Assembly (NCBI GenBank): GCA_964498125.1
Contig: CAZCGE010000121.1
Span: forward strand, 1 to 64,000
Source: CAMDBL01 sp964498125
GTDB taxonomy: Bacteria > Pseudomonadota > Alphaproteobacteria > Rhizobiales > Hyphomicrobiaceae
Length of the DNA: 64,000 bases
Direction: 5' to 3'
The translations under genes were made by a program, and so were the position numbers. This document shows positions 45,012-53,763 of this stretch, piece by piece. Within the stretch, counting starts at the first letter, position 1, and each line of letters opens with the position of its first letter. The notes beneath the pieces are model-generated. The model searched no databases and was not told the DNA's origin. It worked only from the letters and a program-made list of their open reading frames with translations.

Positions 45012-45767
45012 ATGGCAGACGGTTCCACCACCACCCGCGTTCAGGACTTCATCGGCGATCCGGTCGGCGAGGCGCCCGTTGTGCCGCGCGCCAAGCTTGA
45101 GGAGATCTTCCGGGATCTCCAGGCCGACATGCGCTTCGACCACGAGCTCAACGGCTGCCTCAACTGCGGCATCTGCACGGCGACGTGCCCGGCCGCGCAC
45201 TACTATGATTTCTCGCCGCGCGAGATCGTGCAGTTGCTCTGGACCGAAAACCTCGAAGGCATCTACGATGCCATGCAGGAGAAGATCTGGTCCTGCGCGC
45301 AGTGCTACACGTGTGCCGCGCGCTGCCCGTTCAAGAATTCTCCCGGCGGCCTGGTGATGCTGATGCGCGAGGTCGCGATCAAGCACCAGATGCAGTCGGC
45401 AAAGGACGTGCTGCGGCCATTCTCGCGCGTGATGCTGAAGCTCGTCTCGACCGGTAACCAGCTTGCCCCCGACATGATCAATCCGCAGCACTTCGCGGAC
45501 TGGGGGCCCAACATCACCAAGGTCGACGCGCCGTTGAAGCTGCTGCGCAAGGCGATCCCGATGGCGACGCTGAACACCACCGAGACGGCGTGGGAGGTCA
45601 ACCTCAAGACCTCGGTCGAACTCTACACGATCTGGGAGATGACGGGCGTTTTGAACCAGCTCGAAGGCATCGATCAGAACCTGTTCGACGTCATCACCGA
45701 CATCATGGACGAGAAGCGCGAGGACTGGAAAGACTTCCAGAAGGAGCAGGAGGACGACAATGACTGA
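45012..45767 (+). CDS. shdrC1: sHdr complex iron-sulfur subunit sHdrC1
   Basis: 251 residues with two CxxCxxCxxxC ferredoxin motifs, CLNCGICTATCPA and CAQCYTCAARCPF, placed in the first half, as in HdrC. The C-terminal half is helical. It forms an electron wire with sHdrB1 in the cytoplasmic sulfur-oxidizing sHdr complex. It overlaps shdrB1 by eight bases. The order C1-B1-A-hyp-C2-B2 is that of sHdr loci. Confidence 0.92.
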   Translation: MADGSTTTRVQDFIGDPVGEAPVVPRAKLEEIFRDLQADMRFDHELNGCLNCGICTATCPAAHYYDFSPREIVQLLWTENLEGIYDAMQEKIWSCAQCYTCAARCPFKNSPGGLVMLMREVAIKHQMQSAKDVLRPFSRVMLKLVSTGNQLAPDMINPQHFADWGPNITKVDAPLKLLRKAIPMATLNTTETAWEVNLKTSVELYTIWEMTGVLNQLEGIDQNLFDVITDIMDEKREDWKDFQKEQEDDND

Positions 45768-47148
45768 CACCCGCACACCGCAGCCCGGCGAGACGTTCAC
45801 CGGCCACGGCTCGGAATGGCGCCCATCCAATCTGACCCCGACCGAGGCGCAGCGCGCCACCGCATGGGTCGAGCAGAAGATCGACAAGCGCTCGATGCTG
45901 ACCAACAAGGATCGCGTCGCCGACGTGCGCGACGCGATGTGGCAGCTGGAGAAGGACGGCCAGATCGTCGTCCATCGCGTGACCGAGCAGCACAAGCCGA
46001 TCGACGTGAAGACGCTCTACGGCTGGACCAAGCGTATCCCCACCACCCAGCTCTGGCACCACAAGAGCTGCGGCCAGTGCGGCAACATCCCCGGCTATCC
46101 GGTGTCGCTGCTGTGGCTGATGAACAAGATGGACATCAAGTATCTCGACGAGACCGACCAGACGAGCTGCACGGCGTGGAACTACCACGGCTCCGGCATC
46201 GGCAATCTGGAAAGCCTCGCCGCAGTGTTCCTGCGCAACTTTCATCAGGCCTACGTTTCAGCCAAGGCGCAGGGGCTGCCCGAGGGCTATTTTTATCCGC
46301 TGGTCCACTGCGGCACCTCGTTCGGCAACTACAAGGAGGTGCGCGGCTACCTGATCCACTCCGCCAAGCTGCGCGAGAATGTGACCAAGATCCTCGGCAA
46401 GCTCGGCCGGCTGGTCGACGGCAAGCTCTTGATACCCGAGGAGGTGGTGCACTACTCGGAGTGGCTGCACGTGATGCGCCAGGAGATCAAGAACCATCAG
46501 GTGATCGATGCCAGCCACGTGCGCGCGACGATCCACCCGGCGTGCCACGTCTACAAGATGGTGCCGGAGGATGCGATCTACGACGAGACGGTGCTGGAAG
46601 GAAACCGCGTCGCGGTCTCCACGGGACTCGTGCAGGCGCTCGGCGCGCAGGTGATCGACTACAAGACCTGGTACGACTGCTGCGGCTTCGGCTTCCGCCA
46701 CATCATCTCCGAGCGCGAGTTCACCCGCTCGTTCGCGATCGACCGCAAAATCCGCGTCGCGGTCGAGGAGGCCAAGTCCGACGTGATGATCGGGCATGAC
46801 ACCGGCTGCATCACCACGCTCGACAAGAACCAGTGGATCTCGAAAGCGGCCGGCGAGGGCAAGGCGGTCGAGCTGCCGGTGATGGCCGATTGCCAGTTCG
46901 CGGCCATGGTCTGTGGCGCGGACCCTTACAAGATCGTGCAGACGCACTGGCATGCCTCCCCGATCGAGACGCTGATGGAGAAGCTCGGCATCGACTGGCG
47001 CGCGAAGAAGGTCGAATTCGAAGGTTATCTCAAGCAGATCCAGACGGGTGCCGCCGATCAGCTCTACGATCCGAGACTGCGCATAACGAGCGGGCCGGGC
47101 TTCAAGCCGATCAAGCGCGAGGTGATCGCGCCACCGCCGGCAGAGTAA
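45760..47148 (+). CDS. shdrB1: sHdr complex subunit sHdrB1 (CCG domain)
   Basis: 462 residues with HdrB-like CCG domains. Cysteine-rich segments include HHKSCGQCGNIPGYP, the central YPLVHCGTSFGNY and the C-terminal YDCCGFGFRHIISEREF. CCG cysteines bind non-cubane [4Fe-4S] clusters in HdrB. It would host part of the active site that oxidizes bound sulfane sulfur. It is followed by a 158-base gap filled with hairpins before shdrA. Confidence 0.92.
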   Translation: MTDTRTPQPGETFTGHGSEWRPSNLTPTEAQRATAWVEQKIDKRSMLTNKDRVADVRDAMWQLEKDGQIVVHRVTEQHKPIDVKTLYGWTKRIPTTQLWHHKSCGQCGNIPGYPVSLLWLMNKMDIKYLDETDQTSCTAWNYHGSGIGNLESLAAVFLRNFHQAYVSAKAQGLPEGYFYPLVHCGTSFGNYKEVRGYLIHSAKLRENVTKILGKLGRLVDGKLLIPEEVVHYSEWLHVMRQEIKNHQVIDASHVRATIHPACHVYKMVPEDAIYDETVLEGNRVAVSTGLVQALGAQVIDYKTWYDCCGFGFRHIISEREFTRSFAIDRKIRVAVEEAKSDVMIGHDTGCITTLDKNQWISKAAGEGKAVELPVMADCQFAAMVCGADPYKIVQTHWHASPIETLMEKLGIDWRAKKVEFEGYLKQIQTGAADQLYDPRLRITSGPGFKPIKREVIAPPPAE

Positions 47149-47154
47149 GACAGA

Positions 47155-47283
47155 TCGAGGGGCTGCTCGCCCCTCGAGCACCCTCGCCAGGGCCACCGGC
47201 CCTTGACCCGTGGATTGGGTGAGTGAACCGAGGGTTTCCAAAGGGCCAGCCCTTTGGCGGGAGCGCGAGGGCGGAGCCCTCGC
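47155..47283. repeat. Array of four hairpins between shdrB1 and shdrA
   Basis: Four short palindromes follow one another: TCGAGGGG/CCCCTCGA (47155-47177), AGGGCC/GGCCCT (47189-47203), CCAAAGGG/CCCTTTGG (47238-47257) and GCGAGGGC/GCCCTCGC (47265-47283). They occupy almost the whole intercistronic gap. This is like REP/BIME arrays and may stabilise or segment the operon mRNA. Confidence 0.7.
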
Positions 47284-47306
47284 ATCTAGTTGCGCGAGGC
47301 AAGAGA

Positions 47307-48359
47307 ATGACCAAACCCATCCTCATCATCGGCGGCGGTCCGGCCGGCCTGGCGGCGGCGCACGCTGTCGGCTCGATTGGCCGCTCCAGCGTGCTGGTCG
47401 AGAAAACCGCAATTCTCGGCGGCGCGCCGATCCACTCGGGGTACGCCAAGCTGGTGCCGTCGGGGCTTTGGGCCAAAGATGCGATTGGCGGCATGGTCAG
47501 GCGTGTCGAGATCAACGGTCTCGTCGAGAAGAAGCTCAATGCCGTCGTCAAGACGTTCGAGGGAGCACCCGGCAACTTCGTCGCGACGCTGTCAGATGGC
47601 ACACGCGTCGAGGCCGGCGCCGCAATCCTTGCCACCGGCTTCACGCACTTCGATTCGATCAACAAGCCCGAATGGGGATTCGGCACGTTCCCCGATGTGG
47701 TGACGACCACGCAGGTCGAGCAGATGATCTCCTCGGGCAAGGGCGTGCGCTGTCCGTCCGATGACCGCAAGCCGAAGCGGGTCGCGATCCTCTTATGCGT
47801 CGGCTCGAGAGACCGCCAGATCGGCCGCGAGTGGTGCTCCAAGATCTGCTGCACGGTGTCGGCCAACCTGGCGATGGAGATCCGCGAGGAGCTGCCCGAT
47901 TGCCACGTCTACATCTACTACATGGACATCCGCACCTTCGGCCTGATGGAGACCGACTACTACTGGCGCTCCCAGGAGGAATTCAAGGTCAAGTACATCA
48001 AGGCCCGCATCGCCGAGGTGACGAGCGACGGCAACAAGCTGATCGTCAAGGGCGAGGACACGCTGGTGAAGCGGCCGATCACGATCCCCTTCGACCTGGT
48101 CGTGCACGCCATCGGCATGGACCCCAACGTCGACAATATGACGCTGTCGGCGGTGTTCGGCGTCGATCTGCACAAGCAGGGCTTCATCGCGCGAAAGGAC
48201 ACCTATGGCGTGATGGGCGCAACCTCGCGGGCCGGTGTGTTTGTGGCCGGCGCCGCGATCGGCCCCGAGACGATCGACGACAGCATCGCACAGGCCAATG
48301 CGGCGGCGTTGAATGCCATTGCGGCGGCAGCCGGCGTTAACCTGCAAGCGGCGGAGTAG
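47307..48359 (+). CDS. shdrA: sHdr complex flavoprotein sHdrA
   Basis: 350 residues with the FAD/NAD-binding Rossmann start ILIIGGGPAGLAAAHAV and a cysteine cluster motif VGSRDRQIGREWCSKICC. The second nucleotide/FAD region is near the C-terminus (GVFVAGAAIGPETIDDSIAQ). It is the short sHdrA form, without the extra ferredoxin domains of methanogen HdrA. It is the central electron-distributing flavoprotein of the complex. The ATG at 47307 was chosen; the frame opens upstream but only within the hairpin array. Confidence 0.92.
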   Translation: MTKPILIIGGGPAGLAAAHAVGSIGRSSVLVEKTAILGGAPIHSGYAKLVPSGLWAKDAIGGMVRRVEINGLVEKKLNAVVKTFEGAPGNFVATLSDGTRVEAGAAILATGFTHFDSINKPEWGFGTFPDVVTTTQVEQMISSGKGVRCPSDDRKPKRVAILLCVGSRDRQIGREWCSKICCTVSANLAMEIREELPDCHVYIYYMDIRTFGLMETDYYWRSQEEFKVKYIKARIAEVTSDGNKLIVKGEDTLVKRPITIPFDLVVHAIGMDPNVDNMTLSAVFGVDLHKQGFIARKDTYGVMGATSRAGVFVAGAAIGPETIDDSIAQANAAALNAIAAAAGVNLQAAE

Positions 48360-48368
48360 GCGGCTGTC

Positions 48369-49220
48369 ATGGCGAGCTTGGCCACCAGAATCGACACGTC
48401 GACACAACGGCCGGTGCTGGAGATTTCCGGACCGAAGTTGCGAATTTCATTCGAGACATTGGTCCATGCCTCGGAAGCGGTAGGCGGCGTCGAGCAGTTC
48501 GTCGAAGCCATAAAGCTCAAATCCAAGGTGTTCCAGGACCTGCTCGGCGATGGCAAGGCCGCCACAGTCGTCCGCGCCGAATTCGAGCAGCTTGCGCAAT
48601 TGATGGCCACGGTGCGCCGCCGTATTGGCCGCTTGATCGATAGCGAGGGCTGGCCCAAGCTGCAGGCTGCAATTGTGGCGCTGCTCGACGGGGCGACGGA
48701 TACCACGGTCGCGGATAACCGCATCGCGGCCTTCGTGAAAACGTTTGCGGACGGCAAGGACACGCGCTTTGTCCGCGATCTCGCCGCGGAGATCCTGCAC
48801 AACGTGCTGCCTGAGCACTACCCCTTGATGCAGCGCTGGGTGTGGGACACGAAGACCAATTCTGGCGTCATTCGCGAGATCTGGCACGGTGACGATGTCG
48901 ACCACATGGTGATCGACATTCCCGACGGCTACGAGACGTTCCTCATTTTGCGCGAGGAGCTATCGCAGTTCCTGGCCGACAACGGTGTGTTCCGCGACAT
49001 GCCGTGGCACGTCGATCTGCTGTGCGCGCAAGTCTACGGCGACTATGTCAATGCGCAAGGCGGCGCCTGGCTCAAGACCGAGTTCGGCTCCGACAGCGAT
49101 CCGCTGGAGCACACCCGCCGCATCATGGGGCTCGACCGCGTCGCTGGCAAACGTGCCGGCAAGGACAAGACGATCGATGGGGCCGCGGAGACCTTGCCAC
49201 CAACCAAGCTGCTTTCTTGA
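48369..49220 (+). CDS. sHdr-locus conserved hypothetical protein (Hyp1)
   Basis: 283 residues, soluble, helical; no cofactor motif recognised. The segment DMPWHVDLLCAQVYGDYV with one cysteine and FEQLAQLMATVRRRIGRLID are its clearest features. A gene of this size between shdrA and shdrC2 is a constant member of sHdr loci, and its product is probably an accessory or structural part of the complex. Ten bases separate it from shdrA. Confidence 0.82.
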   Translation: MASLATRIDTSTQRPVLEISGPKLRISFETLVHASEAVGGVEQFVEAIKLKSKVFQDLLGDGKAATVVRAEFEQLAQLMATVRRRIGRLIDSEGWPKLQAAIVALLDGATDTTVADNRIAAFVKTFADGKDTRFVRDLAAEILHNVLPEHYPLMQRWVWDTKTNSGVIREIWHGDDVDHMVIDIPDGYETFLILREELSQFLADNGVFRDMPWHVDLLCAQVYGDYVNAQGGAWLKTEFGSDSDPLEHTRRIMGLDRVAGKRAGKDKTIDGAAETLPPTKLLS

Positions 49221-49232
49221 GGACGGCGCGAT

Positions 49233-50018
49233 ATGCCTATTCACGAAAAATCGCTGATCCGGCCCGAGAACATCACGACACACGACCAACTCGTGATCGA
49301 AGGCATCGATGTGTCCGGCCACTGGTCGACGTTCATCGAGAGCCGCGTCATCACCGACTACAACGAGGCGATGGAGGAGGAGATCGCGGCACTGCCGGGC
49401 GGCGAGTTCATCCATCGCTGCTGGCAGTGTGGCTCGTGCACCAATTCCTGCACGGTTCACGCGATCGAGCCGCGCTTCAACCCGCGCTATTGGATCTATC
49501 TGATCCGCACCGGCATGGAAGCCGAGTTGCTGCGCGACAAGGACATCATCTGGCAGTGTGTGTCATGCAACAAGTGCACCTATGCCTGCCCGCGCGATGT
49601 CGCACCGGAAGGCGTGATGAAGGCGACGGCCCACTGGCTCGAGATGAAGGGCCACACGCCGGAATCGCCGTCGATGACGTTCGACAAGATCTTCACCGAG
49701 GAGATCGTCGCGCACGGCAAGATCGAGGACACCAAGGTTCTCTTGAAATTCCTGCAGCGCACCAAGCAGCCGCTGCTGCAGGACTGGCTGAAGCAGATCG
49801 CCTGGAATATCGGCATGCGGCTGCCGGTCAAATGGGGTCTGAGGAGCGCCTGGAGCTTCGTGTTTCATCCGCGCACGCGCGGCTGGGGCAAGGCTCGCGC
49901 CGCGATCCAGGACTACATCATCGAGGTCGAGCAGCATCACAAGTCGGCGCTTGGCCTGGACAAGCCGAAGACTGCCAACAGCAACGAACCGCAGCGAAAG
50001 CTGCACGCGGCGGAATAG
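49233..50018 (+). CDS. shdrC2: sHdr complex iron-sulfur subunit sHdrC2
   Basis: 261 residues with two ferredoxin-type motifs, CWQCGSCTNSCTV and CVSCNKCTYACPRDV. The long helical C-terminus contains LRSAWSFVFHPRTRGWGKAR. It is the second HdrC-like electron carrier, pairing with sHdrB2. It lies 12 bases after the hypothetical gene and 15 before shdrB2. Confidence 0.92.
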   Translation: MPIHEKSLIRPENITTHDQLVIEGIDVSGHWSTFIESRVITDYNEAMEEEIAALPGGEFIHRCWQCGSCTNSCTVHAIEPRFNPRYWIYLIRTGMEAELLRDKDIIWQCVSCNKCTYACPRDVAPEGVMKATAHWLEMKGHTPESPSMTFDKIFTEEIVAHGKIEDTKVLLKFLQRTKQPLLQDWLKQIAWNIGMRLPVKWGLRSAWSFVFHPRTRGWGKARAAIQDYIIEVEQHHKSALGLDKPKTANSNEPQRKLHAAE

Positions 50019-50033
50019 AGGGCGACGGCAATC

Positions 50034-50978
50034 ATGGTCGACATCACCGAACGAGCCAAGAAATTGCGCGAGGTCGCGTACTACCCGGGATGCGCGCTGG
50101 AAGGCTCCGGCAACGGCTACGACGTCTCGACGCGCGCCATTGCCTACGAGCTGGGATTGAAGCTGCGGGATGTGAAGGATTGGAACTGCTGCGGGGCGAT
50201 GGAGGTCAAGAACATCGACCCCAAGATCCAGACCTATCTGTCGAGCCGCGTGCTCTCCCAGGCGGTCAACGAGAATCGCAACACCGTCGTCATGGCGCCG
50301 TGCAACGGCTGCTATCACAACCTGAAGAAGGCCGAGTACGATCTGGCGCACGATGCCGCCTCGCGCGAGGTCGTCAACGCGCTCTCGATGAAGGCCGGAC
50401 ATGCGACTTACGAGGCCGGCCAGGCCGAGACGATCCATGCGCTCGACTGGATCAAGGACACGATCGGCGAGGAAGGGCTCCGCCAACGGACCAAAGGCAA
50501 GCTCGCCGGGCTCAAGATCGCCAACTACTACGGCTGCATGTACGTGCGCCCGCGCCACATCTATCCGGAGAAGGACAAGGGACCCGGCAGCGAGAGCACA
50601 TCAAAGCCGCATTTCATGGACGATCTCTTGGCGGCGGCGGGCGCCGAAAACGTCGAGTTTCCGCTCAAAACGGCATGCTGCGGCGGCGCGCATACGCTAT
50701 CCGACTCGGACACCTCGACCAAGCTCGTGCTCAACATCCTGCAGGCGGCTGAAGCCTCGGGTGCCGAGGTGATCGCCACCGAATGCCCGACCTGCCACAC
50801 CGGCCTAGAGATGCATCAGATCCGCGCCGAGAAACGCTTCGGCAAGAAGACCAGCGTGAAAATCCTCTACTTCACGCAGCTGCTGGGGCTGGCGCTCGGC
50901 ATCCGCCCGCGCAAGCTCGGCATGCAGCAGAACATTTCCGACTCGATTGAATTTGTGCGTGAGAAGGGTCTGACGTGA
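50034..50978 (+). CDS. shdrB2: sHdr complex subunit sHdrB2 (CCG domain)
   Basis: 314 residues with paired CCG motifs: YYPGCALEG...WNCCGAMEVK...APCNGCYHNL and YYGCMYVRP...TACCGGAHTL...ECPTCHTGLEM. These complete motifs, as in canonical HdrB, should bind two non-cubane clusters. It is probably the catalytic site for persulfide oxidation with LbpA-bound lipoate. It overlaps the next gene by four bases. Confidence 0.93.
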   Translation: MVDITERAKKLREVAYYPGCALEGSGNGYDVSTRAIAYELGLKLRDVKDWNCCGAMEVKNIDPKIQTYLSSRVLSQAVNENRNTVVMAPCNGCYHNLKKAEYDLAHDAASREVVNALSMKAGHATYEAGQAETIHALDWIKDTIGEEGLRQRTKGKLAGLKIANYYGCMYVRPRHIYPEKDKGPGSESTSKPHFMDDLLAAAGAENVEFPLKTACCGGAHTLSDSDTSTKLVLNILQAAEASGAEVIATECPTCHTGLEMHQIRAEKRFGKKTSVKILYFTQLLGLALGIRPRKLGMQQNISDSIEFVREKGLT

Positions 50979-51409
50979 GATCATTCGCCGACATCGAAGC
51001 GCGGATCGATGAGATCTATTCAGCACCGGAACCGAATGCCGTCAGTGAACTTGTGGCGCTCGGTGAGGAAGTGCTCGAGCATTGGATTGCGGCGCGCGGC
51101 CAAGCGCCGACACTGGGCCAGAAGGAAGGGTTCCGTTTGCTCGCTCTGCACCGTCAAGGCGCCAAGGGCGACCCATCATTCAACGCGTGTCGCGAGACGT
51201 GCCGGGAGCTGGCCTACCAGCATAACCTTGTCAGGCTGGACCCGGAAAACGCCGAGAGCCTGAAACGGGTCCGCCTCGCGGCGCTCGTTGCAAAGCACCT
51301 CTGCCTGTTCGTCTCCGGCAAGATGGAGGTCGCCGGCCTCGGCGAGTTCTGCTGCGCGGCAAAGCCTTTGCGGGCGAATGACGCAGAGCCGGTAGGCAGC
51401 AGGCAGTAG
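50975..51409 (+). CDS. sHdr-locus small hypothetical protein (Hyp2)
   Basis: 144 residues, soluble and helical, without signal peptide. Several cysteines are present (NACRETCREL, KHLCLF, FCCAAKP). It is translationally coupled to shdrB2 (ATGA) and followed by lbpA, a position at which sHdr loci often carry a small conserved gene. I know no function. Its last codons run through a GGCAG-repeat tract, so the C-terminus may have been extended by that repeat. Confidence 0.7.
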   Translation: MRSFADIEARIDEIYSAPEPNAVSELVALGEEVLEHWIAARGQAPTLGQKEGFRLLALHRQGAKGDPSFNACRETCRELAYQHNLVRLDPENAESLKRVRLAALVAKHLCLFVSGKMEVAGLGEFCCAAKPLRANDAEPVGSRQ

Positions 51410-51470
51410 CGTTCACTTGCACGCGGTGGCACTGTGCCCAGCTGCTGCGGATCGAAGAAGGATACCGACC

Positions 51471-51911
51471 ATGCCTGTCGTCAAAGGCTGCAACATCCCC
51501 GACCACTTGCTCTACGACGTCGACAACCACATTTGGTTCCAGGAGCAGGGCGACGGCACGGTCAAGCTCGGCATGACGACAGTGGCGACCGCGATGGCAG
51601 GTCCGCTCGTGGCCTTCACGCCGAAGAAGGTCGGCCGCTCGGTCGAAGCCGGTAAGTCGTGTGCGACGGTCGAAAGCGGCAAGTGGGTCGGCCCTGCGAA
51701 GTCGGCCGCGGCGGGAGAAGTGGTGGCGGTCAACAGCGACCTCGTCGCCAATCCGCCGTTGGCAAACACCGACCCCTACGACAAGGGCTGGTTCATCATC
51801 CTGAAGCCGAACGATTGGGATGCCGTGAAGCCGACGCTCACACCGGGCTCGGCCGTGACGGCGAAGTACGAAGCCAAGATGGCCGCCGACGGGTTTGCCG
51901 GCTGCGCCTAG
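51471..51911 (+). CDS. lbpA: Lipoate-binding protein LbpA (GcvH-like)
   Basis: 146 residues, GcvH-like fold, with the lipoylation loop ATVESGKWVGPAKS (Lys71) and the flanking VKLGMTTVATAMAG and NSDLVANPPLANTDPY. It is the sHdr-linked carrier that holds the working lipoate and shuttles sulfur intermediates between DsrE3C and the sHdr subunits. The ATG at 51471 has GAAGAAGGA upstream. The sLpl(AB)/LipS genes at the other end of the locus should modify it. Confidence 0.93.
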   Translation: MPVVKGCNIPDHLLYDVDNHIWFQEQGDGTVKLGMTTVATAMAGPLVAFTPKKVGRSVEAGKSCATVESGKWVGPAKSAAAGEVVAVNSDLVANPPLANTDPYDKGWFIILKPNDWDAVKPTLTPGSAVTAKYEAKMAADGFAGCA

Positions 51912-52124
51912 AACGAACGCTCTCGACCCAACGTCGGCGTCGATAGAGCCTCTTCATGGAAGACCAAAAGTGCGCATGCCTGCATCTCGTATCGCGCGTA
52001 TATTTGCGCACCCGAGTCTATCAGGAGGGAACCAACCCTCCTCACGTTCAATTGAACGGAATTGAGTTCCGTCGCTCGTGCAGATAGCGATATTCGGTGA
52101 ACGACAATAAGGAAGGTGGAACAA

Positions 52125-52517
52125 ATGATCATGACGCGCCGGGGAATTGGGTTTGGGCTTGCCGCGGTGTATTTGATGTGCGCCGGCGCCTCCGCCGGTG
52201 AGAAGGTGCCCTTCAGCAAGGCCGCATTCGAGGCGACACAGAAGAACGGCAAGCCTGTTGTGGTAGAAATCGCGGCATCCTGGTGCCCGACCTGCAAGGT
52301 GCAGGCAGCGATCATCAGCGAGCTCAGTGCCCTGCCGAAGTACAAGGACCTCGCCGTTTTCGTCGTCGATTTCGACGGCCAGAAGGAGGTTGTGCGGAGT
52401 TTCAAGGCACAGTCGCAAAGCACCTTGATCGTGTTCAAGGGCGAGAAGGAAGTTGGCAGATTGGTCGGCGACACCAACAAGACAACTATCGAGGCAATGC
52501 TGGCGAAGAGCCTGTGA
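52125..52517 (+). CDS. Periplasmic thioredoxin-like protein 1 (CPTC)
   Basis: 130 residues: signal peptide (GIGFGLAAVYLMCAGASAG) then a thioredoxin fold with the active site ASWCPTCKVQ and the cis-proline region STLIVFKGEKEVGRLVG. It resembles DsbD C-terminal or SoxW-like thioredoxins. It is followed after one base by a CcdA-type membrane protein that would supply it with electrons. AAGGAAGG precedes the ATG at 52125. A second, close paralogue is at 53318-53716. Confidence 0.87.
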   Translation: MIMTRRGIGFGLAAVYLMCAGASAGEKVPFSKAAFEATQKNGKPVVVEIAASWCPTCKVQAAIISELSALPKYKDLAVFVVDFDGQKEVVRSFKAQSQSTLIVFKGEKEVGRLVGDTNKTTIEAMLAKSL

Positions 52518-52518
52518 G

Positions 52519-53244
52519 ATGATGAGCTTCGCGAGCCTGGGCTTGGCATTTGTCGCTGGGGTACTATCGCTTCTGTCACCCTGCGTATTGCCACTGATCC
52601 CGATAGTTTTGGGATCGGCGGCTGCAGAGCACAGGCTGGCGCCAGCTGCCTTGGCTGCGGGGCTCGCGTTTTCCTTTACAGTTATCGGTCTGTTTGTCGC
52701 GACCATCGGCTTCTCGGCCGGTCTTGATTCAGAAGTTTTCCGAATGTTCGCGGCAGTGCTTCTCGTCGGCGTCGGGGTCGTTTTGATCGTGCCGTCTTTG
52801 CAGGAGCAGTTGGCGATAGCCGGTGGGCCGGCCAGCGGCTGGGTCCAGCAGTGGTTCGGAAGCTTCACCCCATCGGGGATCTCCGGCCAGTTCTGTGTCG
52901 GCCTGCTGCTCGGCGCGGTGTGGAGCCCTTGCGTGGGTCCGACACTTGGCGCCGCCTCGCTTCTCGCGTCTCAGGGCAAACAGCTCGGCGAGGTCGGGCT
53001 CGTGATGGCCGTATTTGGGATTGGCGCGGCTCTGCCATTGCTCCTGTTCGGCATGCTCTCACGCGAAGCAGTTATGCGCTGGCGAGCCAGGGCGATGAAT
53101 GCGGGCCGAGGTTTGCGGCAGGGCCTCGGCGCGCTATTGCTGATGGTCGGCATTGCGATCTCGACCGGATTCGACAAGCACATCGAGGCGGCGCTGGTCG
53201 CGGCGTCGCCGGAATGGCTGATGCGGATGACCACGTCGTATTGA
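52519..53244 (+). CDS. CcdA/DsbD-type thiol electron transporter
   Basis: 241 residues, six helices, with both conserved cysteines in SPCVLPLIP and SPCVGPTLG. These carry electrons from cytoplasmic thioredoxin across the membrane. It is coupled to the upstream periplasmic thioredoxin. In a sulfur oxidizer this pair can keep Sox, DsrE-like or c-type cytochrome thiols reduced. Confidence 0.88.
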   Translation: MMSFASLGLAFVAGVLSLLSPCVLPLIPIVLGSAAAEHRLAPAALAAGLAFSFTVIGLFVATIGFSAGLDSEVFRMFAAVLLVGVGVVLIVPSLQEQLAIAGGPASGWVQQWFGSFTPSGISGQFCVGLLLGAVWSPCVGPTLGAASLLASQGKQLGEVGLVMAVFGIGAALPLLLFGMLSREAVMRWRARAMNAGRGLRQGLGALLLMVGIAISTGFDKHIEAALVAASPEWLMRMTTSY

Positions 53245-53317
53245 TTGACGGCGAGCAGAAGCAGGACCGCCTCACGTCACGCCTGACAGAGTACTTGCCC
53301 GCCGGGGTACGTATCGC

Positions 53318-53716
53318 TCAAAGCGCCTTGGCCATGAGCGCCTCGATCGACTCGCGCTTCGTATCGCCGATCGAGCGGCCGACCTCGGCTCCGCCTTTGA
53401 AGACGATCAGCATGCTCTGTTTGGAAGCGTTGAGCCGGCGCATGACGTCCTTCTGAGTGTCGAAGTCGACCTCGAAGTGAACCATGTCCTTGAAGCGATC
53501 GCTCATGACGACGTCCTCGACGATCGGCTTCTGGACCCAGCACACCGGGCACCAGCTCGCGGCAATCTCGACGACAATCGGCTTGCCGGCTTTTTGTGCC
53601 GCCTCGAACGCGGCCTGCGTAAATTTGTCACCGCCGGCCGACAGCGGCGAAGTCTCCAGCATCATGCAGATTGCGGCTCCTGCCGTAGCAGTCAGCATCG
53701 AACGTCTGCTCAGCAT
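53318..53716 (-). CDS. Periplasmic thioredoxin-like protein 2 (CPVC)
   Basis: 132 residues. An RR-containing signal peptide (LSRRSMLTATAGAAICMM) suggests Sec or Tat export; the mature part is a thioredoxin fold with ASWCPVCWVQ and SMLIVFKGGAEVGRSIGD. It is a paralogue of the 52125 protein but read leftwards, converging on ccdA. The frame stays open far upstream over the YedE gene, but the start at 53716 is the only one that gives a signal peptide. Confidence 0.87.
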   Translation of the reverse strand: MLSRRSMLTATAGAAICMMLETSPLSAGGDKFTQAAFEAAQKAGKPIVVEIAASWCPVCWVQKPIVEDVVMSDRFKDMVHFEVDFDTQKDVMRRLNASKQSMLIVFKGGAEVGRSIGDTKRESIEALMAKAL

Positions 53717-53763
53717 CGACTTCGCTCCATTCGTTCGGGAATTTGGCACTGCGATGAGAAATA

